Assembly (NCBI GenBank): GCA_947572385.1
Contig: CANPBX010000022.1
Coordinates: 1-36,726, forward strand
From: an uncultured Clostridia bacterium
GTDB lineage: Bacteria > Bacillota > Clostridia > Oscillospirales > Acutalibacteraceae
Length of the DNA: 36,726 nucleotides
Reading direction: 5' to 3'
Both the position numbers and the translations under genes were made by a program. The notes below the pieces were generated by a model that saw nothing but the letters and a program-made list of their open reading frames with translations, made no database searches and was not told where the DNA came from. Below are positions 17,850 to 24,800 of this stretch, in pieces; the stretch's first letter is position 1, and every line of letters starts with the position of its first letter.

Positions 17850-18749
17850 ATGTTGAATGAAACTAAGAAGCCCAGCATACCAGCAGAAGAGATAGCCCGG
17901 GTCAAGGGCTTGGGATTTCTCTGGGATAAGAATACTCCCGACTGTTTCAACGGCCGGGTCATAACACGCAATGGCAAAATGAACGCTCAGGAACTGGCTG
18001 CTGTAGCCGAGGCCGCTGAGAAATTCGGCAATGGCGAGGTAACTTTAACTGTGCGCCTTACTGCCGAGATACAGAAGGTCCCCTTTGAAAACATTGAGCC
18101 GCTGCGGGCATTTTTGAAGGAGCGTAGGCTTGAGACCGGCGGGACTGGGGCCAAGGTCCGCCCGGTGGTGTCCTGTAAGGGGACCACCTGTCAGTACGGC
18201 CTTATTGACACCTTCGCGCTCTCTGAGCAAATACACAAGAAATTCTATGAGGGCTGGCATGATGTGAAGCTGCCACATAAGTTTAAGATAGCCGTGGGAG
18301 GCTGCCCCAACAACTGCGTAAAGCCCGATTTAAATGACCTGGGCATTGTAGGACAGCGGGTGCCGGTAATAGATTTAGGAAGGTGCCGGGGCTGCAAGGT
18401 CTGCCAGATTGAGAAGAACTGTCCTATACACGTGCCGAAGGTTGTGGACGGCAAAGTCTTGCTGGATGACGCCAAGTGCAACCACTGTGGGCGCTGTCTG
18501 AATAAATGCCCATTCAAAGCGTTCGAGGAGTATACCCAGGGATATAAGGTGTATATCGGCGGACGCTGGGGCAAGCAGGTGGCCCGAGGCAAATACCTCA
18601 GCAGGCTGCTCACAAGCCCTGAGGAAGTTATGGACGTGATAGAGAAGGCCATAACTCTGTTCCGGGACCAGGGACAGCAGGGGGAGCGTTTTGCGGACAC
18701 TGTAGCCCGCATAGGCTTTGATGAAGTCGAGAAACAGCTTTTAGGCTGA
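17850..18749 (+). CDS. Siroheme/[4Fe-4S] sulfite-nitrite reductase-like protein with ferredoxin domain
   Basis: The 299-aa protein combines a nitrite/sulfite reductase core with two ferredoxin clusters. Siroheme-coupled [4Fe-4S] ligands are Cys109 and Cys114 (SCKGTTCQYG) and Cys152 and Cys156 (GGCPNNCVKP). The ferredoxin clusters are Cys179/182/185/191 and Cys210/213/216/220 (CNHCGRCLNKCPF). This layout is that of small AsrC-like or Fsr-C-like reductases. No asrA or asrB is nearby, so electron input is unknown. The ATG at 17850 has AAGGAG eight bases upstream and lies four bases after the NUDIX stop. An earlier in-frame codon at 17676 would overlap the NUDIX gene. The cell would need siroheme synthesis, not seen here. 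A strong terminator follows. Confidence 0.85.
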   Translation: MLNETKKPSIPAEEIARVKGLGFLWDKNTPDCFNGRVITRNGKMNAQELAAVAEAAEKFGNGEVTLTVRLTAEIQKVPFENIEPLRAFLKERRLETGGTGAKVRPVVSCKGTTCQYGLIDTFALSEQIHKKFYEGWHDVKLPHKFKIAVGGCPNNCVKPDLNDLGIVGQRVPVIDLGRCRGCKVCQIEKNCPIHVPKVVDGKVLLDDAKCNHCGRCLNKCPFKAFEEYTQGYKVYIGGRWGKQVARGKYLSRLLTSPEEVMDVIEKAITLFRDQGQQGERFADTVARIGFDEVEKQLLG

Positions 18750-18757
18750 TCAACTAA

Positions 18758-18798
18758 GCAAAACCGTTGGACATATGGGCCGGCGGTTTTGCTTTTTT
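18758..18798 (+). terminator. Rho-independent terminator after the siroheme-type gene
   Basis: GCAAAACCG (18758-18766) pairs perfectly with CGGTTTTGC (18784-18792) across a 17-base loop and is followed by TTTTTT at 18793-18798. Confidence 0.88.
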
Positions 18799-18821
18799 GA
18801 TTGGAAATTATGGCAAACCTC

Positions 18822-18850
18822 TTGACAGAAGCAAATAGTTAGCGTAGACT
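18822..18850 (+). promoter_or_regulatory. Promoter of the small Cys-rich membrane protein gene
   Basis: TTGACA (18822-18827), a 17-base spacer and TAGACT (18845-18850) lie 27 bases before the ATG at 18878. The -35 is perfect and the -10 is moderate. Confidence 0.65.
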
Positions 18851-18877
18851 AATAACATAGAGGACCAGGAGGGATAT

Positions 18878-19096
18878 ATGCTTTTATCTGCAACGATCAA
18901 TATGCCAACTATAATAATAGGCGCCATAATAGCGGTCATATTTGTGGTGATAGTTATTCGCGGCATTATAAAACGCAAGAGAGGGGAGAGGGGCTGTGGC
19001 TGCGGATGTTCGGGATGCCCCAATAGTGCTGTATGCCATAAAAACAGTTCTACGCAAAAGCAGGCCGATATATCTTTGCGGTATCTCAAAAAATAG
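18878..19096 (+). CDS. FeoB-associated-type Cys-rich membrane protein
   Basis: The 72-aa protein has one N-terminal membrane helix (about residues 10-29, rich in Ile and Val), then a basic RGIIKRKRGERG stop-transfer stretch and a cysteine cluster Cys40, Cys42, Cys44, Cys47 and Cys53 (GCGCGCSGCPNSAVC). This is the pattern of the small FeoB-associated cysteine-rich membrane proteins (Pfam FeoB_associated) that usually follow feoB. Here no feoA or feoB is present and the gene has its own promoter. AGGAGG lies before the ATG. Family members may pass Fe(II) or sense it, but function is unproven. The assignment rests on pattern only. Confidence 0.7.
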   Translation: MLLSATINMPTIIIGAIIAVIFVVIVIRGIIKRKRGERGCGCGCSGCPNSAVCHKNSSTQKQADISLRYLKK

Positions 19097-19110
19097 ATAA
19101 AAACCGGGCC

Positions 19111-19139
19111 TTGTTTTTTGTGACGAAATATGTTAAAAT
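19111..19139 (+). promoter_or_regulatory. Putative promoter of the pseudokinase gene, extended -10
   Basis: TTGTTT (19111-19116), 17 bases, then TGT-TAAAAT (TAAAAT at 19134-19139) form a plausible promoter. The TG one base before the -10 gives an extended -10. Transcription would start near 19146. Confidence 0.5.
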
Positions 19140-19160
19140 AGCATATAAATATTACATTTC

Positions 19161-19184
19161 AGGCGAGGGATATAGCTTTCGCCT
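19161..19184 (+). promoter_or_regulatory. Small hairpin in the pseudokinase leader
   Basis: AGGCGA (19161-19166) pairs with TCGCCT (19179-19184) around a 12-base loop, with two further possible G-T pairs. It lies in the predicted ~60-base 5' leader. There is no U-run, so it is not a terminator. A role in message stability or translation is possible but not shown. Confidence 0.35.
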
Positions 19185-19207
19185 AAAAAGAGCAGTGGGG
19201 TAGGAAA

Positions 19208-20812
19208 ATGTCCAGCAAACTCTGTATGAATTGTTTTTCCGGCTACAACCCAGAGATGGGCATAAGCCAATGCCTGACATGTGGATGGGACAATAATAAG
19301 CCCCAGCCCCATGGAGCGTTGCCGTATGAGACAGAGGTTGCCTCCCGGTACATAGTGGGCCGCGCAAAAGCCGCCAATGGGGAAGGCTTTACATACTGCG
19401 CCCTGGACAGTACTACAAAAAAAACTGTGACACTCAGGGAGTTTTTCCCAAGGGCCATTTCCAGCCGTGATGAGACCGGAATGATAGTGCCCAGCCCAGA
19501 CCATGCCCGAACTTTCCGTCAATACAGCCGGGATTTCCTCGAACTCTCCAGAAGTGTAAGCAGACTGCGTGAGGTCACTGTAGTGGAGTCGGTGCTGGAC
19601 ATCGTTGAGGATAATGGGACTGTCTATACCGTATACGCTGACGAGGGGACCGTGTCACTGAGGCGCTATGTGCAGGACTCCGGCGGACGGCTTACATGGA
19701 ACGAGACGAGCAGGCTTTTCACACCAGTGATAACAGCCCTCAGCCTTATAAACTCCCTTGGGGTCAGCCATCTAGCCCTGTCGCCGGATACCCTAAGGGT
19801 GAACAGCGAAGGCAATATGGTGATAACTGGTTTTCATATTAACGCCGTACACCGGGCGGGTGCGCTCCTTGACCTGGAGCTGCATAAGGGGTTTGCAGCA
19901 GTGGAGCAGTACAGCACCAGGGCCGCCTGCGGAGAGGTCAGCGACGTGTATGCTCTGGGAGCGTGTATGCTCTTTTGCCTGACTGGATCGGTTCCTGACG
20001 AAGCCACGCGAAGGCTCCAGGACCAGCGCCTTATGATATCAAAGGAAGTGCTGAGGATCGTACCGCCTTTTGCCGTAACAGCTATAGCCAACTCCCTGCA
20101 GGTCAAGCAGGGCAACCGTACCGGCAGTTTTGAAACCTTCCGCACAGAGCTTAATTCTGCTCCGGCGCTGGTAGATGAGGTGGAGGAGACAGACGCTATA
20201 CGCCGTCTGCCGCCGGTCTCAAGGGACCTGCCCAGAAGGCGGTTTTATTTGCCGCCGGTGGCGTGGCTGATCATCTCCTGTGTAGTTACATTGGTGATCC
20301 TGCTCACTATAGCTTCTTCATGGCTGGGCAATCGTGGGATGTCCTTTAATGACCTGAGCGGGATATTTGACAATAGCAGTATGGGCGAGCCTATAGATGT
20401 TCCTGATATGAAGGGACAGAGCTTCACACAGTGGGAAAACCGCACAAAGAGCGGCGAGTTCGATTTCAAGCTGGTTGTGAAAAGTAAAGAGTATAACAAT
20501 ACCATTGCAGAGGGTTACATAATAAGCCAGACCCCGGAGAAGGGCGAGACCGTAAAGCCGGGCGGCACTGTATCTGTAGTAGTGAGCCAGGGCAAGGCCA
20601 TACGCCCCCTGCCGGATTATGAGGGGTTGAGCTTTGCTGAGCTGCAGGGCCTCCTAAGGGACGACGGTTTCTCTCCCGCAAAGGAAGAGGTTTTTAGCAG
20701 CGAGGTGGAGCTGGGCTATGTTATCGGTTATAAGGACCATGAAGCCGGAAATCAGGTGGATTACGGCGAGACCATAACGGTTATTGTCAGCGCTGGACCA
20801 GAGGAGGAATAG
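19208..20812 (+). CDS. Zinc-ribbon / pseudokinase / PASTA membrane protein
   Basis: The 534-aa protein is built like a PrkC/IreK-type receptor kinase but lacks catalysis. Order: zinc ribbon with Cys6, Cys9, Cys22 and Cys25; a kinase-like fold at about 45-315; one membrane helix at 348-372; two PASTA modules at about 395-462 and 465-531. In the kinase fold the VAIK lysine is Arg77 (VTLREFF), the HRD loop reads HLALSPDTL (188-196, no catalytic Asp or Asn), and DFG is replaced by GFH (208-210). The later VEQY...DVYALGACMLFCLTG (233-260) keeps the kinase shape. It should sit in the membrane with PASTA domains outside, binding muropeptide or lipid II, and act as a sensor or scaffold rather than a phosphotransferase. 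The ATG at 19208 follows GGGG/AGGA. An MreB-like gene follows. Confidence 0.85.
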   Translation: MSSKLCMNCFSGYNPEMGISQCLTCGWDNNKPQPHGALPYETEVASRYIVGRAKAANGEGFTYCALDSTTKKTVTLREFFPRAISSRDETGMIVPSPDHARTFRQYSRDFLELSRSVSRLREVTVVESVLDIVEDNGTVYTVYADEGTVSLRRYVQDSGGRLTWNETSRLFTPVITALSLINSLGVSHLALSPDTLRVNSEGNMVITGFHINAVHRAGALLDLELHKGFAAVEQYSTRAACGEVSDVYALGACMLFCLTGSVPDEATRRLQDQRLMISKEVLRIVPPFAVTAIANSLQVKQGNRTGSFETFRTELNSAPALVDEVEETDAIRRLPPVSRDLPRRRFYLPPVAWLIISCVVTLVILLTIASSWLGNRGMSFNDLSGIFDNSSMGEPIDVPDMKGQSFTQWENRTKSGEFDFKLVVKSKEYNNTIAEGYIISQTPEKGETVKPGGTVSVVVSQGKAIRPLPDYEGLSFAELQGLLRDDGFSPAKEEVFSSEVELGYVIGYKDHEAGNQVDYGETITVIVSAGPEEE

Positions 20813-20914
20813 CATACTATCAGCACAAAACGGAATTGCTCCTATTGGTGTATATGGAGCGCCCGCTCATATTCAGCGTGAAATACCTGCCCAATATTTA
20901 GTGCGTATCTGCCC

Positions 20915-20943
20915 TTGCATTATAGCAGAAATTGTGGTATCAT
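20915..20943 (+). promoter_or_regulatory. Promoter upstream of the MreB-like gene
   Basis: TTGCAT (20915-20920), 17 bases, then TATCAT (20938-20943). It lies in the 169-base gap 20813-20981, which also holds an imperfect GCTCC/GGAGC hairpin (20839-20860) without a U-run. Nothing else is seen in that gap. Confidence 0.55.
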
Positions 20944-20981
20944 AATAAGAAAGTTATTTACTCCCCAGGGAAAAGTGAAGG

Positions 20982-22016
20982 ATGGGTTTCACGATGGGCA
21001 ATGATATAGCCATTGATTTGGGCACCGCACGCTTTAAGGTATACCAGGAGGGCAGGGGCATCGTTCTCAATGAACCTGCTGTCATTGCGGTGGACAATAT
21101 GACCGAGGAAATAATCGCCATCGGCTCCGATGCCTATGGTATGTTGGGCCGCACCTCCAACCGTATCACTGTGGCGAAACCCCTATGCAACGGCGTTATC
21201 TCGGACCTGACATTGGCGGAACACCTTATTGCCTACTATCTCCGCAGGCTTGGGCGCAGCCGGGTGTTTATGCCAAGAGTGGTGGTAAGCGTGCCCTGCG
21301 GTATAACAGAGGTTGAGAAGCGCGCTGTTGTGGACGCTATAAGTGCCGCAGGTGTACGGAAGGTATGCCTTATAGAGGAGCCGGTCGCCGCAGCTATTGG
21401 AGCAGGAGTTGATATTGCCGCGCCCCATGGCTGTATGATAGTTGATGTGGGAGAGGGTACAACTGATATGGCAGTGATATCCCTTAATGGTATTGCCATA
21501 GCCAATTCTACACATATTGCCGGTAAAGATTTTAATGAAGCAATAATCAAGCATGTGCGCAGAAGGTTTAACCTGATTATTGGTGACCGTATGGCTGAAG
21601 ACGCCAAAATAGCTATTGGCTGTGCCTATCCCATGCACAAGCTGATCTCATATACATTAAAGGGTCTGGACACTATCAGCGGACTTCCGCGCACCACCAC
21701 AATGACCTCAGACGATATGATAGAGGCGCTGATAGAGCCGGCCATCTCTATTGTCAGAATAGTCCAGGCTACCCTGGAAATGACCCCGCCAGAACTGTTG
21801 GCGGATATCTTTACTGACGGTATATACCTGACCGGCGGTTCTGCAAATCTGTATGGGCTGTCGATCCTGCTGTCCAAGAAGACCAAAATTCCAGTAGTGG
21901 TGGGCAGCGAGCCGGAGAATTGTGTTGTCAACGGAGCTGGTAGGGCTGTCAAGTTTATCGACAAGATGGACCGCACGGACCATGGACGCATAAATCCGCT
22001 GATGGCGTATAACTAA
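20982..22016 (+). CDS. MreB/Mbl-like actin homologue
   Basis: This 344-aa protein is an MreB-family actin fold. Landmarks are phosphate-1 NDIAIDLGTARFKVY (7-21), the block GIVLNEPAVIAVD, LIEEPVAAAIGAG (130-142), phosphate-2 VDVGEGTTDMAVISL (154-168) and the adenosine motif LTGGSANLYGL. MreB proteins form membrane-bound filaments guiding wall synthesis. Two departures from typical MreB are visible: phosphate-2 has Glu158 where MreB has glycine (DIGGGTTD), and phosphate-1 reads TARFKVY rather than TANTLVY. mreC and mreD do not follow, so this is probably a paralogue. Either ATG at 20982 or 20994 could be used; ribosome-site spacing does not settle it. The flippase-like gene begins 24 bases downstream. 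Confidence 0.85.
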   Translation: MGFTMGNDIAIDLGTARFKVYQEGRGIVLNEPAVIAVDNMTEEIIAIGSDAYGMLGRTSNRITVAKPLCNGVISDLTLAEHLIAYYLRRLGRSRVFMPRVVVSVPCGITEVEKRAVVDAISAAGVRKVCLIEEPVAAAIGAGVDIAAPHGCMIVDVGEGTTDMAVISLNGIAIANSTHIAGKDFNEAIIKHVRRRFNLIIGDRMAEDAKIAIGCAYPMHKLISYTLKGLDTISGLPRTTTMTSDDMIEALIEPAISIVRIVQATLEMTPPELLADIFTDGIYLTGGSANLYGLSILLSKKTKIPVVVGSEPENCVVNGAGRAVKFIDKMDRTDHGRINPLMAYN

Positions 22017-22040
22017 CATAAGAGGACGGGAACACTATCG

Positions 22041-23105
22041 ATGAATGGACCAGATCTGGCTAAAAAGCGAAAGATACCCTGGAGTATGCTTTATATTGCC
22101 GCAACGATCCTAGCTGTCATTTTATTCGGCATATTCAATCGCGAATTCGGCAATGTATTCTACACCATAACCCATCTGACCCCGGGTTTTCTGGTAGCGG
22201 GCGTAGTTATAACGGTAATATACTTTTTCTTTGAGGGCGGAATTATCCGGCTCCTGATGCACAGCCAGAATATCCCCATGACCCTGGGCTCCAGCATAAA
22301 AATAGGGCTTATCGGAATCTATTACTCATATATTACCCCCAGCTCCACCGGAGGCCAGCCTATGCAGGCAGCCTATCTGCGGCGTGACAATGTGCCAGTG
22401 GGCCTCTCTACAGCGGTGCTGATAATGAAATTCTTTTGTTTCCAGTGTGCATTTGTGTTTTGCTCAATTGTCTCACTGCTGTTTCTCCATGGGAAAATTG
22501 CTAGGGAAAATCCGGGCATCCTGCCGTTTATTTATGTAGGCATGGCGATAAACGGCGGCTCTATCCTTTTCTTCGGCTCTATGTTTTTCCGTCCGGTGCT
22601 GGGGACTATATGCCGCTTTGCAAAATGGCTTACAGGGCGCTTCCCAAAGCTTGCCGCCCGGTTTCATGCTGTAGAGGCTATCGATAAGTTTGAAGCCGAC
22701 TTTGACAGCTATACTGATGATTTTAAAGAGAAGAAGAATAGTGTTATATGGGGTATCCTGCTGTCGATACCGCAGTTCATACTGCAAATGAGCGTGCTGT
22801 ACTTTGTATTCCGCTCCTTTGGCTATAGCCAGGTGGGATATCTGGAGATACTGGCAATCCAAAGCCTATTGCAGCTGTCCGTGTCTTTCATGCCAATGCC
22901 TGGGGCGTCGGGGGCTCAGGAGATAGGCTTCTCAAACTTCCTGCGAAACTATTTTGTGAATAACGACCTATATGCGGCGGTGATGGTCTGGCGCTTTTTT
23001 ACATATTATTTGGTGGTCATTGCCGGAGCCCTGGTAGTCGTGGCAGACCAGTTTTTATATGGGAGAAAGAAAGCAGCCCTGCCGCCGGAAGATGGGGAGG
23101 GCTGA
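22041..23105 (+). CDS. YbhN/AglD-type flippase-like integral membrane protein
   Basis: The 354-aa protein has about seven to eight hydrophobic helices (about 15-32, 44-63, 88-105, 125-146, 158-177, 236-258, 264-284 and 312-336). It carries two signatures of the LPG-synthase-TM / UPF0104 family: TPSSTGGQPMQAAYL near 101-115 and FMPMPGASGAQEIGF near 283-297. Members include the membrane half of MprF and YbhN. They are thought to flip or handle lipids or lipid-linked sugars. There is no C-terminal aminoacyl-transferase domain, so it is not MprF itself. It follows the MreB-like gene closely and is followed by a phosphatase three bases later, suggesting one envelope-related transcript. Confidence 0.85.
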   Translation: MNGPDLAKKRKIPWSMLYIAATILAVILFGIFNREFGNVFYTITHLTPGFLVAGVVITVIYFFFEGGIIRLLMHSQNIPMTLGSSIKIGLIGIYYSYITPSSTGGQPMQAAYLRRDNVPVGLSTAVLIMKFFCFQCAFVFCSIVSLLFLHGKIARENPGILPFIYVGMAINGGSILFFGSMFFRPVLGTICRFAKWLTGRFPKLAARFHAVEAIDKFEADFDSYTDDFKEKKNSVIWGILLSIPQFILQMSVLYFVFRSFGYSQVGYLEILAIQSLLQLSVSFMPMPGASGAQEIGFSNFLRNYFVNNDLYAAVMVWRFFTYYLVVIAGALVVVADQFLYGRKKAALPPEDGEG

Positions 23106-23108
23106 TAT

Positions 23109-23699
23109 ATGGAGCTATATCTTGTGCGTCACGGCGAAACAGACTGGAATGTTCAGGGAAAGCTTCAGGGCCGCGAGGATGTACCGTTAAATGAGGACGG
23201 CAGGGCCCAGGCGGTCCTATGCAGCGAAGCATTGAGCGGAGCAGGATTCTCAGCAATATACAGCAGTCCCCTAAGCAGGGCAGTTGACACAGCTGCGCAA
23301 ATTGCGATCTACCACACCAGGAAGGTTTCACTCGACCCGGCGCTCATAGAACGTGACTATGGCAAACTCTCAGGGATGACCAAGGACCAAAGGGAGCAGT
23401 GGGAGGCCTGGGGCATGCCGACAGGGATGGAACCGTGGAAAATGCTGGCAGGCCGGGCAATGGCGGCGGTAGACGGCTGCGCTAGGGTGTACGGCGAGGA
23501 TGAGCGTGTGGCGCTGGTATCACATGGAGCGTGGATAAACTCGGTCCTGGCAGTGATCTCCCGACACAAGATCGGTACAGGAAAGACACAGCTGAAAAAC
23601 ACATGTATCTCTGTACTGCATCGAGAGCCTAAGACGTGGGAGATAATCTGCTATAATTTGTCCCCAGAGGAGTATATCCGATGGGCAGAGGCACAGTAG
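23109..23699 (+). CDS. Histidine phosphatase (phosphoglycerate mutase-like)
   Basis: The 196-aa protein starts with the catalytic RHG motif (LYLVRHGETDWN, His8), followed by LQGREDVPLNEDGRAQA, YSSPLSRAVDTA (second Arg), a catalytic-acid region LIERDYGKLSGM, and the second His in ALVSHGAWINS. That is the full histidine-phosphatase set. Substrate could be a sugar phosphate, alpha-ribazole phosphate or another small phosphate; the sequence does not tell. It starts three bases after the flippase stop with GGGAGGG upstream. Its TAG at 23697-23699 abuts the UDG stop on the other strand with no spacer. Confidence 0.9.
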   Translation: MELYLVRHGETDWNVQGKLQGREDVPLNEDGRAQAVLCSEALSGAGFSAIYSSPLSRAVDTAAQIAIYHTRKVSLDPALIERDYGKLSGMTKDQREQWEAWGMPTGMEPWKMLAGRAMAAVDGCARVYGEDERVALVSHGAWINSVLAVISRHKIGTGKTQLKNTCISVLHREPKTWEIICYNLSPEEYIRWAEAQ

Positions 23700-24281
23700 C
23701 TATTCCTGCTTTGCAATATCGCAGCCAAGCTCGTCTATTTTTTCCCTGAGCTTCAAAAAATCCTCGAATGCCGCGGGCTTTTGCCCAGGGTTCCGCAGCA
23801 GCGCGGCAGGGTGAAGGGTCGCCATCATCAGGGTGCCCTTTTTGTCAATAAACTTACCGTGCTCCTTGGTTATCTTGATGTCGGGCTTCATAAGGCGCAT
23901 TGCCGCTACGCGGCCAAGGCAGACTACTATCTTTGGGCGTATCAGCGCAAATTGGTTACGAAGCCAGTTAATGCAGGATTCCTGTTCCTCCGGCAGCGGG
24001 TCGCGGTTTTGGGGAGGTCGGCATTTTACAATATTTGCAATGTAGATATTGGATCTTCTGTCCAGGTCAACAGCGGTCAGAAACTTGTCCAGAAGCTGTC
24101 CGCCGCGGCCTACAAATGGCTCTCCCCGCAGGTCCTCGTTCTCTCCGGGGCCCTCGCCCACAAACATTACCTTAGACCTTCGGTTGCCAACGCCAAACAC
24201 TACATTATGCCTGCCGGAGCATAGCCCACACTTCTGGCACTGCAGGCAGGCATTTTCTAGATCAGCCCAATTATTATACAT
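23700..24281 (-). CDS. udg: Type 4 uracil-DNA glycosylase with Fe-S cluster
   Basis: The 193-aa enzyme removes uracil from DNA at the start of base-excision repair. The Fe-S cysteines Cys15, Cys18, Cys87 and Cys103 (CxxC plus Cx15C) match type 4 UDGs. The active-site motif GEGPGENED is at 43-51, and the C-terminal catalytic loop reads HPAALLRNPGQK. It has its own predicted promoter on the minus strand and GGAGGTG before the ATG. It converges on the phosphatase gene with stop codons touching. This class is common in anaerobes and some phages, but here nothing else suggests a phage. Confidence 0.94.
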   Translation of the reverse strand: MYNNWADLENACLQCQKCGLCSGRHNVVFGVGNRRSKVMFVGEGPGENEDLRGEPFVGRGGQLLDKFLTAVDLDRRSNIYIANIVKCRPPQNRDPLPEEQESCINWLRNQFALIRPKIVVCLGRVAAMRLMKPDIKITKEHGKFIDKKGTLMMATLHPAALLRNPGQKPAAFEDFLKLREKIDELGCDIAKQE

Positions 24282-24305
24282 ATCGACACCTCCGTATCTG
24301 GTACG

Positions 24306-24334
24306 ATTTTACCATATTAGGGATATAAAGTCAA
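24306..24334 (-). promoter_or_regulatory. Promoter of the uracil-DNA glycosylase gene
   Basis: Read on the minus strand, TTGACT (24334-24329), 17 bases, then TAAAAT (24311-24306). The gene starts 24 bases further on, at 24281. It is back-to-back with the plus-strand promoter at 24342-24370. Confidence 0.65.
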
Positions 24335-24341
24335 ATTTCCG

Positions 24342-24370
24342 TTGATTTTTTCTTTTTCTGGGAGTATAAT
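24342..24370 (+). promoter_or_regulatory. Intact promoter driving the methyltransferase pseudogene
   Basis: TTGATT (24342-24347), 17 bases, then a perfect TATAAT (24365-24370). AGGAGG at 24380-24385 and an ATG at 24392 follow, so expression signals survive although the gene is broken. Confidence 0.7.
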
Positions 24371-24391
24371 GTAAAGCATAGGAGGCATTTT

Positions 24392-24720
24392 ATGGAAAAC
24401 AGAGCACAGCCCTTTTGGGAGAAGACATATCGCAGTGGATCCCATACCTTTTCTGTTGAGCCGAGTGCAACTCTCAAGAAGTTTGAGCGGTTTTCAGCAA
24501 ACAGGCAGAAGTCCTTGACATAGTGTGCGGGGAGAGACAGAACTGTCTTTATCTTGCCAGGCACGGAGGCTTACATATTATGTAGATATTCAGCGATACC
24601 CTACCAGTCTCACCCGATATTGCAGAATTTGCCATAGGACTGGCAAAAGATTGGGAACTGAACAAAACATTACCACGCGTCCAACAAGCTTGGCTGCACG
24701 AAGAAAGTAACACGCTGTAA
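24392..24720 (+). pseudogene. Decayed SAM methyltransferase (frameshift, nonsense, internal deletion)
   Basis: The first frame gives MENRAQPFWEKTYRSG and a further 27 residues, then TAG after KSLT. Shifting one frame gives EVLDIVCGERQNCLYLARHG, an imperfect SAM motif I (LDIGCGEGQN in relatives). A jump then leads straight to LHIM, a TAG where relatives have Gln, and the still readable IFSDTLPVSPDIAEFAIGLAKD. The end resembles nothing further and stops at 24720. Relatives are ~200 aa TehB-like methyltransferases, so about 80 codons are gone between LARHG and LHIM. Three separate lesions (frameshift, deletion, stop) make this a pseudogene. Family alignment is from memory. Its promoter and AGGAGG are intact. 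It is the second damaged methyltransferase in this window. Confidence 0.78.
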
Positions 24721-24759
24721 AATCGCCGCAGCGCCGGACAATTCGGGAGCGGCAATTTT
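24719..24759 (+). terminator. Probable terminator after the pseudogene
   Basis: AAAATCGCCGC (24719-24729) pairs with GCGGCAATTTT (24749-24759) with one mismatch. The A/T ends make it usable on both strands. No clear promoter for pduL was found in 24760-24800. Confidence 0.6.
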
Positions 24760-24800
24760 CTATATTTTTATATGACTTTATATTTCAGGAGGAAATTCAA

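Noticed and set aside
19099-19118. Terminator after the small Cys-rich membrane protein
   Set aside because: AAAAAC/GTTTTT can pair but the stem is almost all A-T and only six pairs. It overlaps the -35 of the following promoter, so I do not call it.
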